A stretch of DNA of 64,000 nucleotides from Sphingomonas sp. LR60 (lineage in GTDB: Bacteria > Pseudomonadota > Alphaproteobacteria > Sphingomonadales > Sphingomonadaceae). The number at the start of each line of letters is the position of its first letter. Within the stretch, counting starts at the first letter, position 1. This document shows positions 19,634 through 29,619 of this stretch, piece after piece. The notes under the pieces were generated by a model. The model saw nothing but the letters and a program-made list of their open reading frames with translations, had not been told where the DNA came from and searched no databases. A program made the translations under genes and the position numbers. The stretch spans positions 1,924,501-1,988,500 of the forward strand of contig NZ_JASPFK010000001.1 in NCBI RefSeq assembly GCF_036855935.1. The letters are read 5' to 3'.

Positions 19634-20992
19634 ATGTTGCCCAACGATTTGCCACCGATCGGATCCGTCGCCGCCGCGCTGGACCTCAATGCACGTTTCG
19701 ACGTGTTCGATCTGGACGGCGAGCTTACGCGCGCCGCGCGTGACGCGTGGGAGACGCTGCGCCCGCAGGCGCGCACCATCGCGGACGCTTATTGGTCGCA
19801 TTGGAAGCGCTGTTTCGGCACCACGGCCAACCATGCATCCTATGAGAACGAGCGGATGATCGACCTCGGGGTCGCCTTCCTCGAAAACCGCTTCCTGCGC
19901 ACGCGCGAGCGGGCGTGGGTCGAGTCGATCGAGCGTTCGGTCGCCTCCGCTTATGCCGCGAGCGTCTCGCCGATGGCGCTGCTGGCGATGATCAGCGCCA
20001 GCGATCGTGCCGCCTTGGGCGTGCTGATGGCGGCGCTGCCGCGCGAGGATCCCCGCCTGCCGATGCTGATCGACACGCTGATGCGACTGTCGGCGCTGGA
20101 GGGTGAACTCACCGTTGCGATCTATTCGATCTATACGACGCACAGCGCGCAGGGCGCACGCGACAAGCTCGCCGCCGATTTCCGCAACGAAATCGCGGTG
20201 ACCGTCGAGGCGACCACACACGAGGGGCATAGCCTGCGCTCACAGGCGTCGGTCGCTTCCTCGTCGGCGCGCGGCATGCTGGGCAAGACCAGCGAGGTCG
20301 CCGCCGCTGCCGAGCAATCCGCGGTCGCGATGCGCGACGCCGCCTCCACCGCTGCCGGGCTCATCCGCGCGATCGAGGATGCGCGCGCCGAGGTAGAGGT
20401 CGCCGCCGACATCGCCACCCGCGCCGCCTCGCAGGCCGGCGACGCGGTGACCGTCTCGGGCGCGCTCAGCGACCACGCAAAGTCGATCGAGTCGATCCTC
20501 GGGCTGATCCGCGACATCGCCGGACAGACCAATCTGCTCGCGCTTAACGCCACGATCGAGGCCGCCCGCGCCGGTGATGCCGGCCGCGGCTTCGCGGTCG
20601 TCGCGCAGGAGGTGAAGAGCCTCGCCAACCAGACCGCGCGCGCCACCGACGATATCGCCGCCAAGATCGCCGCGATCCAGGCAGCCACCCGCGTCACCGT
20701 CGACACCTCGGCCTCGATCCGCAACACCGTCGCCGAGGTCCAGGATTCTGCGACGCGCATCCGCCACGCGATGGAGTCGCAGGCGCAGACGGTCACGGCG
20801 ATCACCGCCGCGGTCGACGAAACCGCGCTGGCCGCCGACTCGATGTCGCACACGATCGCGACGATCCGCACCGACACCGAAGCGGTCGCCAGCGAGATCG
20901 ACCAGCTCGGCACCGGCTTCGAATCGCTGGCCAGCCGCCTTGGCGACCTCGACACCCGCGCCGGGAATTTCGCGACCCGCGTCGCCGCCTGA
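19634..20992 (+). CDS. Soluble methyl-accepting chemotaxis protein (first of a tandem pair)
   Basis: The 452-residue receptor has no transmembrane segment, so it should be cytoplasmic. Residues 1-180 form an all-helical input domain ([20 protein letters not shown] near 38-57) whose size and pattern resemble a globin-coupled sensor, though no haem-ligand His could be assigned. The C-terminal half is a signalling domain with the conserved hairpin tip: [20 protein letters not shown], then [20 protein letters not shown] and [16 protein letters not shown]. The ATG at 19634 follows GGAG. The next gene is a second receptor with an almost identical tip at DNA level. Confidence 0.88.
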   Translation: MLPNDLPPIGSVAAALDLNARFDVFDLDGELTRAARDAWETLRPQARTIADAYWSHWKRCFGTTANHASYENERMIDLGVAFLENRFLRTRERAWVESIERSVASAYAASVSPMALLAMISASDRAALGVLMAALPREDPRLPMLIDTLMRLSALEGELTVAIYSIYTTHSAQGARDKLAADFRNEIAVTVEATTHEGHSLRSQASVASSSARGMLGKTSEVAAAAEQSAVAMRDAASTAAGLIRAIEDARAEVEVAADIATRAASQAGDAVTVSGALSDHAKSIESILGLIRDIAGQTNLLALNATIEAARAGDAGRGFAVVAQEVKSLANQTARATDDIAAKIAAIQAATRVTVDTSASIRNTVAEVQDSATRIRHAMESQAQTVTAITAAVDETALAADSMSHTIATIRTDTEAVASEIDQLGTGFESLASRLGDLDTRAGNFATRVAA

Positions 20993-21018
20993 CACCTGAC
21001 GCCTGGGGAACGTCCAAG

Positions 21019-22368
21019 ATGAACTCGTTCGTCCACCACGACGTGCGCCCGCTCGCCGAGCGCGCACGCGACTTCGACCCCGACGGTCGCATCCTGGCGA
21101 GCTGCGCGGAGATCGCGACGCTCCTCACCGAGCACGACGCATGGGCCGAGATCGCGGTGACGTTCTGGAACCATCTGGCGTCCCGGGCGACCGTCCCCGC
21201 GGCGGTTCGCGACCTGTCCCCGGCCAAGCGTCAGAGGCGCGTGGAGGCCGCGATCGGCTACACCCGGCTCCGCTACCAGGAACCGCTCAGCGTCGCGTGG
21301 CGGGAGATGGTCGTCGCGCAGGTCAACGAATCGCAGGCTGCCGGCATCCCGCTGACCGCGCTGTTGTCCGGCCTCTCGGCCGCGCATTGCCGCACGACCG
21401 AGATCGTCGCTGCGGCGGTCGGCGACGACACGGCGCGGCTGCTGCGGCTCGGCAACGCGTTGCTGCGGCTGGCGATGCTCGAATCCGACCTGTTGACCAC
21501 ACAGCTCTGCGTGATCGGCGTGACCCGCGCGCGCACCCAGCGCGCCGAGCACGCTGCGGCGTTCCGTACCCGGATCGGCACGGGCATCGACGCGATCGCG
21601 GCGCGCGGGCGGGTGGTGCGCGACCGCGCGCGCTCCACCGGCGGTGCGGCGAGCGGCATGATCGACAAGACGCGCGAGGTTTCGGTCGCCGCGGAGCAGT
21701 CGGCGCTCGCGATGCGCGACGCCGCCTCGACCGCCGCCGGCCTCATCAACGCGATCGGCAGCGTCCAGCGCGACATGCAGGTCGCGACCCAGACGCTCAC
21801 CGCCGCGACCGACCAGGCGGAGGGCGCAGTCGCCGCCTCCGCCGCGCTCGACGAACACGCCAAGTCGATCGAGTCGATCCTCGGGCTGATCCGCGACATC
21901 GCCGGACAGACCAATTTGCTCGCCCTCAACGCGACGATCGAGGCCGCCCGCGCCGGTGATGCCGGCCGCGGCTTCGCGGTCGTCGCGCAGGAGGTGAAGA
22001 GCCTCGCCAACCAGACCGCGCGCGCCACCGACGATATCGCCGCCAAGATCGCCGCGATCCAGGCCGCCACCCGCGTCACGGTCGAGAAATCCGCCTCGAT
22101 CCAGACCAGTATCGAGCAACTTCGCGGCGCCGCGTCGCAGATCAACGATTCGATGTTCGAACAGGCGCGCACCGTCACCGCGATCACCGCCGCGGTCGAC
22201 CAGACCGCGCTCACCGCCGACTCGATGTCGCATACGATCGCCGCGATCCAGGAAGGAACGCAGATCGTCGCGGGCGAGGTCGAGTCGCTCGGCCAGTCGT
22301 TCGAGATGATCGCCCAGCGCTTCGAAACGCTGCGCACGCAGGCGGACGACTTCGCCAACGTAGCCTGA
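21019..22368 (+). CDS. Soluble methyl-accepting chemotaxis protein (second of a tandem pair)
   Basis: The 449-residue receptor again lacks membrane segments. Its input domain (about residues 1-185) is helical and only distantly similar to that of the upstream gene, whereas the signalling half is nearly identical over the tip ([20 protein letters not shown] through [20 protein letters not shown]). The start at 21019 follows GGGGAACGTCCAAG, 26 bases after the upstream stop, so the two are probably one operon. The sharp contrast between divergent input and near-identical output domains suggests duplication with later homogenisation. The ligand is unknown. Confidence 0.88.
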   Translation: MNSFVHHDVRPLAERARDFDPDGRILASCAEIATLLTEHDAWAEIAVTFWNHLASRATVPAAVRDLSPAKRQRRVEAAIGYTRLRYQEPLSVAWREMVVAQVNESQAAGIPLTALLSGLSAAHCRTTEIVAAAVGDDTARLLRLGNALLRLAMLESDLLTTQLCVIGVTRARTQRAEHAAAFRTRIGTGIDAIAARGRVVRDRARSTGGAASGMIDKTREVSVAAEQSALAMRDAASTAAGLINAIGSVQRDMQVATQTLTAATDQAEGAVAASAALDEHAKSIESILGLIRDIAGQTNLLALNATIEAARAGDAGRGFAVVAQEVKSLANQTARATDDIAAKIAAIQAATRVTVEKSASIQTSIEQLRGAASQINDSMFEQARTVTAITAAVDQTALTADSMSHTIAAIQEGTQIVAGEVESLGQSFEMIAQRFETLRTQADDFANVA

Positions 22369-22396
22369 TCGCCGCGGCGTCGTTACAGACGGCGCC

Positions 22397-23094
22397 ATGA
22401 CGAACATCCTCATCACCGGCGCCAGCCGCGGCATCGGTGCCGCGATCGCCGAAGCGCTGGCCGCGATCCCCGACGTGGTGGTCGCCGGACAGGGCACCAC
22501 CAGCGGCATCGCCGCCGACTTTGACGACCCGGCCGCCCCCGACGCGCTCTGGGCCGAAGCGCTGGAGCGGCTCGACGGGCGGATCGACGTCCTCATCAAC
22601 AACGCCGGCGTATTCGAGGCCAATCCGCTCGATGGCGACGATGCCGACTGGCTGGCCGGCTGGGAGCGGACGCAGCGCATCAACCTCACCGCCGCCGCGC
22701 AGCTGTCGCGCCACGCCGTTCGCCATTGGCAGGGCAATGGCGGCGGGCGGCTGGTGAACGTCGCCAGCCGCGCCGCCTATCGCGGCGACTCCCCGCGCAC
22801 TGGCATTATGCCGCCGCCAAGGCCGGGCTGGTCGCGATGACCAAGACGATCGCGCGCGGATATGCGGCGCAGAACATCCTCGCCTTCGCGATCTGCCCCG
22901 GTTTCACGATGACGGGCATGGCCGACGATTATCTCGCCAGCCGCGGCGGCGACAAATTGCTCGCCGACATCCCGCTCGGCCGCGTCGCGCAGCCGGAGGA
23001 AGTCGCGACGCTCGCGCGCTTCTGCGCGATCGACGCCCCTCCGTCGATGACCGGCGCGGTCCTCGACATCAACGGAGCCAGCTATGTCCGCTGA
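22397..23094 (+). pseudogene. Short-chain dehydrogenase/reductase, frameshifted as sequenced
   Basis: The first frame has the NAD(P) motif ITGASRGIGAAIAEAL, then VLINNAGVFEANPL and LVNVASRAAYRGDSP. The second frame continues HWHYAAAKAGLVAMTKTIAR, containing the Y-x-x-x-K catalytic pair, and ends IDAPPSMTGAVLDINGASYV, the usual SDR end. Adding one C to the CCCC at 22791-22794 rejoins them (..GDSPAHWHY..). The full product would be about 230 residues. Substrate unknown. It overlaps the start of prmA by 11 bases. A sequencing error in the C-run is a likely explanation. Confidence 0.82.
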
Positions 23095-24028
23095 TATCGA
23101 CAGCTGGCGCGTCACCCTGCCCTGCACCCGCGCCGAGGCGGAGGCGATCGACGCCGCCGACGATCTCGCGATCGACGCGGTGCTTATGACCACCGAGGAA
23201 GTCGAGGACGATCGCGAGCATTGGCGGCTCGACGCCTATTGCGAGCATGAGCCCGATGCCACGATGCTCGCCGCGCTCGCCGTGCTTGTCCCCAGCGCCG
23301 CCGGCACCGCGCCGACCGTCACCCCGCTCACCGCACAGGATTGGGTGACGATGAGCCAGGCCGGGCTCGAGCCGATCCGCGAGGGCCGCTTCGTCGTCCA
23401 CACCAGCTCGCACCCGGTCGACACGCCCGAAGGCGGTCGCGCGTTCCTGATCGATGCGGGGCAGGCGTTCGGCACCGGACACCACGCCACCACTTCGGGC
23501 TGCCTCGCGATGCTCGACGGGCTGGCCGACCACACCATCACCAACGCGATCGATCTCGGCACCGGCACCGGCCTGCTCGCCTTCGCCGCCGCGCATCTCT
23601 GGCCCGCTGCGTCGATCACCGCCACCGACATCGACCCCGCCGCGATCGAGGTCACCCGCGAGAACATGGCGGCGAACCAGGTCGACGGCATCGAACTGAT
23701 CGTCGCCGACGGCGCGCTGTCGGAAGCGATCGCCGCGCGTGCGCCCTACGATCTGCTGATCGCCAACATCCTCGCCGGACCGCTGATCTCGATGGCGCCG
23801 GAAGTTGCCGCGATCGCCACGACGCACGCCGCGATCGTGCTCGCCGGCTTGCTGGAAACGCAGCGCGCCGAGGTCGAGCGCGCTTTCACCGCCTGCGGCT
23901 GCACGGTCGAGGCGGTCGATCGCCGTGGTGACTGGTCGATCCTGCGGCTCACCGCCGGTACCGAGCGCTACGTCCCCACCCGCCCGATCGATCCCAAGGG
24001 CCGCGACGGCTGGGCGCTCGACCTGTGA
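23084..24028 (+). CDS. prmA: Ribosomal protein L11 methyltransferase
   Basis: The 314-residue protein uses S-adenosylmethionine to methylate ribosomal protein L11. The N-terminal substrate-recognition part is followed by DAGQAFGTGHHATTSGCLAM, motif I AIDLGTGTGLLAFAAA, TATDIDPAAIEVTRENM, and the PrmA-specific LLIANILAGPLISMAPEV. The start at 23084 overlaps the end of the SDR gene, implying translational coupling. Confidence 0.95.
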   Translation: MSADIDSWRVTLPCTRAEAEAIDAADDLAIDAVLMTTEEVEDDREHWRLDAYCEHEPDATMLAALAVLVPSAAGTAPTVTPLTAQDWVTMSQAGLEPIREGRFVVHTSSHPVDTPEGGRAFLIDAGQAFGTGHHATTSGCLAMLDGLADHTITNAIDLGTGTGLLAFAAAHLWPAASITATDIDPAAIEVTRENMAANQVDGIELIVADGALSEAIAARAPYDLLIANILAGPLISMAPEVAAIATTHAAIVLAGLLETQRAEVERAFTACGCTVEAVDRRGDWSILRLTAGTERYVPTRPIDPKGRDGWALDL

Positions 24029-24032
24029 CGCG

Positions 24033-24716
24033 GTGCCGCGCGCTTTGAAGCGGCTCGCGACGATCGCGGCACGCGCGCTCGGCGTGCTCGCGATCGTCGC
24101 GTTCGTTTATCTGCTCGCCGGCACCGCACTCTCGACGATCCCGCGCAATCGCGACTGGCATGCGCCGACGACGGGCGGCGTGACGATCTGGATCGAGGAC
24201 AATGGCGTCCACACCGGGATCGTCATGCCCAAGGTCGCCGCCGGCATCGACTGGCGCAGCGACTTTCCCGCTGCCGATCTCCCCGACCCACGCTTTGCCG
24301 CGAACGACCACGTCGCGATCGGCTGGGGCGAAAGAAACTTCTTCCTCGGCACCCCGACATGGTCCGACGTGCGCCCGGTCACCGTTCTGCACGCGGCATT
24401 CGGCAGCGACGAGACGTTGCTCCACGTCGAGCATATCCCCCGCCCACAGGCGACGAGGGACGTACGAGCCGTCGTGCTCCGCCCCGACGAATATCGCCGC
24501 CTCGCCACCGCGATCCGCGCCAGCCGCGCCAGCGGTCCGGCGATCCGCGGCTATGCCGGGTACGACGCCTTCTATCCCGGCGCGGGCCGGTACGACGCGC
24601 TGCGGACCTGCAATGCGTGGACGGGGGACCGCCTTGCGGATGCCGGGGTCAAGATCGGCTGGTGGACGCCCTTCTCGGCATCGGTGATGCAATGGTTCGA
24701 GCGCGCAACGGGCTAG
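24033..24716 (+). CDS. DUF2459 family protein
   Basis: The 227-residue product has an N-terminal signal anchor (LGVLAIVAFVYLLAGTALST) and a domain with IEDNGVHTGIVMP, AIGWGERNFFL and DALRTCNAWTGDRLADAG, containing the conserved His, Cys-Asn and Trp residues of DUF2459. The family is periplasm-facing and of unknown function. The start is taken as GTG at 24033, four bases after the prmA stop, since there is no ATG before the signal anchor. Confidence 0.82.
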   Translation: MPRALKRLATIAARALGVLAIVAFVYLLAGTALSTIPRNRDWHAPTTGGVTIWIEDNGVHTGIVMPKVAAGIDWRSDFPAADLPDPRFAANDHVAIGWGERNFFLGTPTWSDVRPVTVLHAAFGSDETLLHVEHIPRPQATRDVRAVVLRPDEYRRLATAIRASRASGPAIRGYAGYDAFYPGAGRYDALRTCNAWTGDRLADAGVKIGWWTPFSASVMQWFERATG

Positions 24717-24749
24717 ACTCGATCAAAAATCCTATTCGTAACGAGCCGT

Positions 24750-24823
24750 GCTCCTGCGAACGCAGGAGCCCAGAGTATCGGGCGTTGTACTATCCGGCGC
24801 TGGGTTCCTGCGTTCGCAGGAAC
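24750..24823. repeat. Pair of extragenic palindromes (CTCCTGCGAACGCAGGAG type)
   Basis: gctcctgcgaacgcaggagc (24750-24769) and gttcctgcgttcgcaggaac (24804-24823) are each self-complementary and are also arranged as an inverted pair with matching flanks (cccag/ctggg). They fill the gap between convergent genes together with a diverged CATTGCGAGCG arm at about 24871-24894. Confidence 0.75.
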
Positions 24824-24930
24824 GCGCAGGCGCCGTAAACCACCCCGAGAGCCGACCATGCTTCCGGCATTGCATCGCTGCGCGCGCAATGACGAACGGA
24901 GCCAACACGAGGGTCGGCGCCGATCACCCC

Positions 24931-25290
24931 TCAGCCGTTCGACGACCCCGTCTGGTTCGCCATCTCGCCACGCGTCGCCGACAGCGTCGGCGCCGGCCCG
25001 GTCGCCGGCCGCAGCCCCTCGCGCTCCGACGCGGGCACCGGCGCGGTCGGATCGGGACGGAACGCCTCGGGCGCGCGCGTCGACCCGGGCGTCGGCGCAT
25101 CGGCGGCGAGATCAGGCGCGTCATGCTCGGCATTACCCGTCGGCAGGAAGCGATCGAGCCACCCCATGCCGAATGCCGCGCCGATACCGGCGATCACCGC
25201 GCCGACCGCACTCGCCGCGACGATTGCCCGCGTCCGCCGGGCTTCCTGCGCCTTCACGGCGCGCGATTGCTGCTGCTTTTTCTTGCTCAT
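24931..25290 (-). CDS. Hypothetical small membrane-anchored protein
   Basis: The 119-residue product starts MSKKKQQQSRAVKAQEARR, a basic cytoplasmic tail, then one transmembrane helix (about residues 22-42, AIVAASAVGAVIAGIGAAFG), then a disordered Pro/Ala/Thr-rich tail. The topology suggests a single-pass inner-membrane protein with the tail outside. It is divergent from the pirin gene. No family recognised. Confidence 0.6.
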   Translation of the reverse strand: MSKKKQQQSRAVKAQEARRTRAIVAASAVGAVIAGIGAAFGMGWLDRFLPTGNAEHDAPDLAADAPTPGSTRAPEAFRPDPTAPVPASEREGLRPATGPAPTLSATRGEMANQTGSSNG

Positions 25291-25396
25291 GCCCGCTCCA
25301 ACCCCTCCATCCGCATCTGCGTTCCCGCAAGCGCTGCATGCTCGCCCGCGCGCGCCTTCGCTGCTAAGCGGCGAGAAACGCTGACGGAGGAAGCGC

Positions 25397-26299
25397 ATGT
25401 CGACCCGCGACGATCTGGTGCTGCAGACGCTGGAGCCCGCCACCCACGACCTTGGCGGCTTCAAGGTCTATCGCACCTTGCCGCACCGCGATCGCACGAT
25501 GGTCGGCCCCTTCCTGTTCTTCGACCAGATGGGGCCCGCGCACTTGCCGCCCGGCAACGGCGTCGACGTACGACCGCACCCGCATATCGGCCTGTCGACC
25601 GTCACCTATCTGTTCGAGGGCGCGTTCCAGCATCGCGACTCGCTCGGCAGCGACATTCGCATCACCCCCGGCGCGGTGAACCTGATGACCGCCGGCGCGG
25701 GGATCGTTCATTCCGAACGCTCGCCCGATGACGTTCGCGTCGACGGCCCGCGGCTCGACGGCATTCAGACGTGGCTCGCGCTCCCCGACGGGCAGGAGGA
25801 TCGCGCCCCGGCTTTCGAGCATGTCGCCGCCGAGAAGATGCCCGTCATCGACGCGCACGGGGCCACCGCGCGCGTGGTGATGGGATCCCTGTGGGGCGTC
25901 ACCTCGCCGGTGACGGCCTATGCCGAGACGATCTACGCCGACATCGTGCTCGCCCCCGGCGCGGCGGTGCCGATCGACGACAGCACCGACGAGCGCGCCA
26001 TCTATCTGGCCAGCGGCGATGCGACGCTCGACGGCCTCGCGCTCGAACCCCAGCGTCTCTACGTGCTGCGCCCCGGCGTGGCCGCGACGCTCTTTTCGAA
26101 GACAGGGGGCCGCGCGATGCTGGCGGGCGGCGCGGCGTTCGCGACCCCGCGGCATGTCTGGTGGAACTTCGTCCATTCGTCGCGCGACGCGATCCGCGAG
26201 GCCAAGCGCGCGTGGAAGGCGGGCGAATTCGCCAGCGTCCCCAATGACAGCGAGTGGATCCCGCTCCCCGAGGTGCCGAAGACCGTCAGCTATCCGTGA
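25397..26299 (+). CDS. Pirin family protein (bicupin)
   Basis: The 300-residue protein has the pirin N-terminal cupin with the metal-binding segment RPHPHIGLSTVTYLFEGAF, followed by QHRDSLGS and MTAGAGIVHSE, which together supply the conserved His/Glu ligands. The C-terminal cupin ends in WWNFVHSSRDAI, a pirin hallmark. Some pirins have quercetin 2,3-dioxygenase activity and others are regulators; which applies here is not clear. The start at 25397 follows a GGAGGAAGCGC site. It is convergent with the DUF4169 gene and overlaps it by 14 bases. Confidence 0.92.
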   Translation: MSTRDDLVLQTLEPATHDLGGFKVYRTLPHRDRTMVGPFLFFDQMGPAHLPPGNGVDVRPHPHIGLSTVTYLFEGAFQHRDSLGSDIRITPGAVNLMTAGAGIVHSERSPDDVRVDGPRLDGIQTWLALPDGQEDRAPAFEHVAAEKMPVIDAHGATARVVMGSLWGVTSPVTAYAETIYADIVLAPGAAVPIDDSTDERAIYLASGDATLDGLALEPQRLYVLRPGVAATLFSKTGGRAMLAGGAAFATPRHVWWNFVHSSRDAIREAKRAWKAGEFASVPNDSEWIPLPEVPKTVSYP

Positions 26300-26465
26300 G
26301 CTTGGCGCCATCGAGCAGCGCAACCTTGCGCGCCTGCTCGGTGGCGTCGGCGGCCTTCTGCGCCTTGGTCCGCCCGAAGACGGCCCGGTTGGCGGCGGCC
26401 TGCATCTCCTTTGCGGCGCGCGCCTTCGTCTTGCGCGCCTGCTTCAAGGAGACGATCTCGCCCAT
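26286..26465 (-). CDS. DUF4169 family protein
   Basis: This 59-residue reading frame translates from an ATG at 26465 as MGEIVSLKQARKTKARAAKE, continues with AVFGRTKAQKAADATEQARK and ends LLDGAKLTDS. It matches the short, Lys/Arg/Ala-rich DUF4169 family of alphaproteobacteria, of unknown function. It begins two bases after the nusB stop, so the two are co-transcribed, and its last codons overlap the end of the convergent pirin gene. Confidence 0.82.
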   Translation of the reverse strand: MGEIVSLKQARKTKARAAKEMQAAANRAVFGRTKAQKAADATEQARKVALLDGAKLTDS

Positions 26466-26467
26466 TG

Positions 26468-26923
26468 TCAGGCGCGCACCTGCTTGCCGATCGCATCGAG
26501 CAGGCCGTTGACGAACCCGGCCTCGCGCTTCTGATAGAAAGCATGCGCGACATCGACATAGGAGCTGATCGCCGCCCCGACCGGCACGTCGGCGCGCGCC
26601 AGCAATTCATAGGTGCCCGCGCGCAGGATCGCCTTCATCGGCTTGTCGAGCCGCTCCAGCGTCCAGCCGGCGCTCAGCTTGGCCTCGACCAGCATGTCGA
26701 TCTCACCGGCACGCGCGGTGACGCCCTTCACCAGATCGTCGAAGAACGCGACGTCCGCCTCGGCATATTCGACCTCCTCGATCGTCGCGCCCAGCCGGTG
26801 CTGGTGGAATTCGTGGAGCAGCACGGGGACGGCAGTGCCCTCCATCTCATGTTGATAGAGCGCCTGGATGGCGGCGAGGCGCGCGGCGGCGCGGGCCTTG
26901 GTACGAGCAGCGGTGCGGGACAT
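26468..26923 (-). CDS. nusB: Transcription antitermination factor NusB
   Basis: The 151-residue product has the NusB pattern: RLAAIQALYQHEMEGT at the N-terminus, FFDDLVKGV in the middle, LDKPMKAILRAGTYELL, and YVDVAHAFYQKREAGFVNGL near the end. NusB with NusE (S10) forms part of the rRNA antitermination complex. The start at 26923 is the family N-terminus; the long frame upstream to 27457 runs antisense to the ferritin-like gene. It is followed at once by the DUF4169 gene. Confidence 0.95.
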   Translation of the reverse strand: MSRTAARTKARAAARLAAIQALYQHEMEGTAVPVLLHEFHQHRLGATIEEVEYAEADVAFFDDLVKGVTARAGEIDMLVEAKLSAGWTLERLDKPMKAILRAGTYELLARADVPVGAAISSYVDVAHAFYQKREAGFVNGLLDAIGKQVRA

Positions 26924-27058
26924 AGGCCGCGCGCCATAGTCGCTTGCCGCGCGTTCGTCACCCCCTGCCGCGCCTTTGACCTCGATCAGCGAGATTGTTC
27001 GCAACGCTCCGGCGGGCCTCTCGTTCGTCGCGGGTAACTTCACCCGAGGAGATGGCAC

Positions 27059-27574
27059 ATGGGCCTGTTCACCAAGGATATCGCGACGCTCGAGGACCTG
27101 TTCCTGCACCAGTTGCAGGACGTCTATTATGCCGAGAACCAGATCACCAAGGCGCTGCCGAAGATGATCGACAAGGCGACTGCGCCCGAGCTGAAGAAGG
27201 GCTTCGAAACGCATCTGCGCGAAACCGAAGGCCAGATCGCGCGGCTGGAGCAGGTGTTCGAGGCGCTCGACCATAAGGCGAAGGCGGTCACCTGCCCGGC
27301 GATCGACGGCATCATCAAGGAAGCCAACGAAGTCGCGGGCGAGATCGCCGACAAGGCGGTGCTCGACGCCGCGCTGATCGCCTCGGCGCAGGCGGTCGAA
27401 CATTATGAGATCACGCGCTACGGCACGCTGATCGCCTGGGCCAAACAGCTCGGCCACGCCAATGTCGTCTCGCTGCTCCAGGCGACGCTCGACGAGGAAA
27501 AGGCCACCGACGACAAGCTGACGACGCTCGCCGAGAAGAAGGTGAACAAAAAGGCCGAACTCGCCAGCGCGTAA
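27059..27574 (+). CDS. YciE/DUF892 ferritin-like protein
   Basis: The 171-residue protein is a four-helix bundle of the YciF/YciE type: LEDLFLHQLQDVYYAENQIT, FETHLRETEGQIARLEQVFE and AVEHYEITRYGTLIAWAKQL. The Glu/His residues in these helices are the expected di-metal ligands. The family is induced by osmotic or general stress; a metal-linked role is suspected. The start at 27059 follows a GAGGAGATGGCAC site. Confidence 0.92.
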   Translation: MGLFTKDIATLEDLFLHQLQDVYYAENQITKALPKMIDKATAPELKKGFETHLRETEGQIARLEQVFEALDHKAKAVTCPAIDGIIKEANEVAGEIADKAVLDAALIASAQAVEHYEITRYGTLIAWAKQLGHANVVSLLQATLDEEKATDDKLTTLAEKKVNKKAELASA

Positions 27575-27580
27575 GTAGAT

Positions 27581-27612
27581 GCCGTCGCCCCTGCCTGCGA
27601 AGGGGCGACGGC
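27581..27612. terminator. Bidirectional terminator-like palindrome
   Basis: A perfect 12-bp stem (gccgtcgcccct/aggggcgacggc) with an 8-base loop lies between the convergent ferritin-like and hisD genes. It is also related to the CCCCTGCGAAGG extragenic repeat seen at 1922-1947 and 39138-39166. Confidence 0.7.
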
Positions 27613-27615
27613 TGC

Positions 27616-28911
27616 CTACCGATTGCTTCGGATCCGCAACGCCACCGACTGCGCATGTGCCGGCAGCCCCTCGGCCCGCGCCAGCGCGATCGTCGCCGGC
27701 CCCAGCTCGTTCAACGCCGTCTCATCGAGCTGCAAGAAGCTGGTCCGCTTCATGAAATCGGTCACTCCCAGCCCGCTCGAGAACCGCGCGCGCCGTCCGG
27801 TCGGCAGCACATGGTTCGGCCCCGCGACATAGTCACCGATCGCTTCCGGCGTATGTCGCCCCATGAAGGCCGACCCAGCGTGCCGCAGCAAGTCGAACAG
27901 CGCCTGCGGATCGTTGCACGCCAGTTCGACATGCTCGGGCGCGAGCCGGTCGACCAGCGGCATCGCCGCTTCCAGCGTCGGTACGATCACGATCGCGCCA
28001 TTGTCCTCCCACGCCACCCGCGCCACCGCCTGCGTCGGCAGCGCCTGCAACTGCCGCTCGACCGCCTCCGCCACCCGATCGGCAAAAGCGGTATCATCGG
28101 CGAACAGGATCGACTGCGTCGTCGTGTCATGCTCGGCCTGGCTAAGCAGGTCGGCGGCGATCCATTCCGGATCGTTCGCGCCATCCGCCACGACGACGAT
28201 CTCGCTCGGCCCGGCGACCATGTCGATCCCGACCACGCCATAGACCTGCCTTTTGGCCTCCGCGACCCAGGCGTTGCCCGGTCCGGTCACGACATCGACC
28301 CGCGCGATCCGCTCGGTCCCATACGCCAGCGCCGCGACCGCTTGCGCACCGCCGACCCGCCACACTTCGTCCGCACCAACCAGATGCGCGGCAGCCAGCA
28401 CCAGCGGATTGACCTCACCATCCGGCGTCGGCGTCACCACCACCAGCCGCTCGACCCCCGCGACCCGCGCCGGAATCGCGTTCATCAGCAAGGTCGAGGG
28501 ATAGGCCGCTCGACCGCCGGGCACGTACACACCCGCCGCATCCACCGCGCGCCACCGCGCGCCCAGCCGGACCCCGGCGGCATCGGTGAAGCTCACGTCC
28601 TCGGGTCGCTGCTTCTCGTGATAGGCGCGGATGCGCGTCGCGGCGAGTTCCAGCGCCGCGCGCAACTCCGGCTCCAGCCCCTCGAACGCCGCCGCACAGG
28701 CCGCCGCATCGACCCGCCACCCCGTCTCGTTCAGGTCGTGCCGGTCGAGCTTCTGCGTAAAGGCGTGCAGCGCCGCATCTCCGTCGTCGCGCACCGCGCG
28801 CACGATCGTCGCCACGTCGCGCGCGACATCGCTCGCCGCCTCGCGCCGTGCATCGACCAGATCATCGAAACGGCTGGCGAAATCGCCATCGCGCGTGTCG
28901 AGCCGGATCAT
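27616..28911 (-). CDS. hisD: Histidinol dehydrogenase
   Basis: The 431-residue enzyme performs the last two oxidations of histidine synthesis (histidinol to histidine) with zinc and NAD. Motifs seen: [66 protein letters not shown] with zinc-ligand region, and [12 protein letters not shown]. Its ATG overlaps the stop of hisG (ATGA), so the two are one operon. Confidence 0.96.
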   Translation of the reverse strand: MIRLDTRDGDFASRFDDLVDARREAASDVARDVATIVRAVRDDGDAALHAFTQKLDRHDLNETGWRVDAAACAAAFEGLEPELRAALELAATRIRAYHEKQRPEDVSFTDAAGVRLGARWRAVDAAGVYVPGGRAAYPSTLLMNAIPARVAGVERLVVVTPTPDGEVNPLVLAAAHLVGADEVWRVGGAQAVAALAYGTERIARVDVVTGPGNAWVAEAKRQVYGVVGIDMVAGPSEIVVVADGANDPEWIAADLLSQAEHDTTTQSILFADDTAFADRVAEAVERQLQALPTQAVARVAWEDNGAIVIVPTLEAAMPLVDRLAPEHVELACNDPQALFDLLRHAGSAFMGRHTPEAIGDYVAGPNHVLPTGRRARFSSGLGVTDFMKRTSFLQLDETALNELGPATIALARAEGLPAHAQSVALRIRSNR

Positions 28912-29573
28912 GCCGCCACCGCCGCGCGAAACGCCTCGACCAACGGGAAGACATGCGCACGCGTCTTCATCGCCGCACGATTGACGATCAGCCGCGCCGA
29001 CACCTCCATGATCCGCTCCACCTCGACCAGACCGTTTTCCTTCAACGTCTTGCCCGACGACACCAGATCGACGATGCGGCTCGCCAGCCCGAGGGTGGGC
29101 GCCAGCTCCATCGCACCGTTCAGCTTGATGCACTCCGCCTGCACCCCGGCGCGCGCGAAATGCTGCGCGGTAACGTGCGGATATTTCGTCGCGACGCGCA
29201 CATGGCTCCACCCGCGCGGATCGTCGTTGGCGGCCATGTCGGCCGGCTCGGCGATCGACAGTCGGCAATGGCCGATATTCAGGTCGACCGGCGCATACAG
29301 CTCGGCATAGTCGAACTCGGCGAGCACGTCGGATCCGACGATCCCCAATTGCGCCGCGCCATGCGCAACGAACGTCGCGACGTCGAAGGCGCGGACGCGG
29401 ATCAGCTCGATCCCGTCGCGATCGGTGCGGAAACGCAGCGCGCGGCTCTGCGGGTCACCGAACGCCGGCTCGGGGACGATCCCGGCGCGTGCGAGCAGCG
29501 GCAGGGCTTCTTCGAGGATGCGCCCCTTGGGAACGGCGATGACGATCGGGTTGGGGATGGGCGGCTCGGACAT
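28908..29573 (-). CDS. hisG: ATP phosphoribosyltransferase (short form)
   Basis: The 221-residue enzyme catalyses the first step of histidine synthesis, joining ATP and PRPP. Visible are [52 protein letters not shown], and the PRPP-binding-like [16 protein letters not shown]. The length and absence of a C-terminal regulatory domain mark the short form (HisGs), which normally needs the HisZ subunit; no hisZ is in this window. Start at 29573 is preferred since the family N-terminus begins there. Confidence 0.94.
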   Translation of the reverse strand: MSEPPIPNPIVIAVPKGRILEEALPLLARAGIVPEPAFGDPQSRALRFRTDRDGIELIRVRAFDVATFVAHGAAQLGIVGSDVLAEFDYAELYAPVDLNIGHCRLSIAEPADMAANDDPRGWSHVRVATKYPHVTAQHFARAGVQAECIKLNGAMELAPTLGLASRIVDLVSSGKTLKENGLVEVERIMEVSARLIVNRAAMKTRAHVFPLVEAFRAAVAA

Positions 29574-29619
29574 GCGCGCGGCTTTACGAAGGCACCGCGA
29601 CCGGCGCAATGAGGCGCGC

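Noticed and set aside
20131..22737. An 868-codon minus-strand frame across both chemoreceptor genes
   Set aside because: It has a repetitive, low-information composition mirroring the chemoreceptor repeats, and no start signal or domain.
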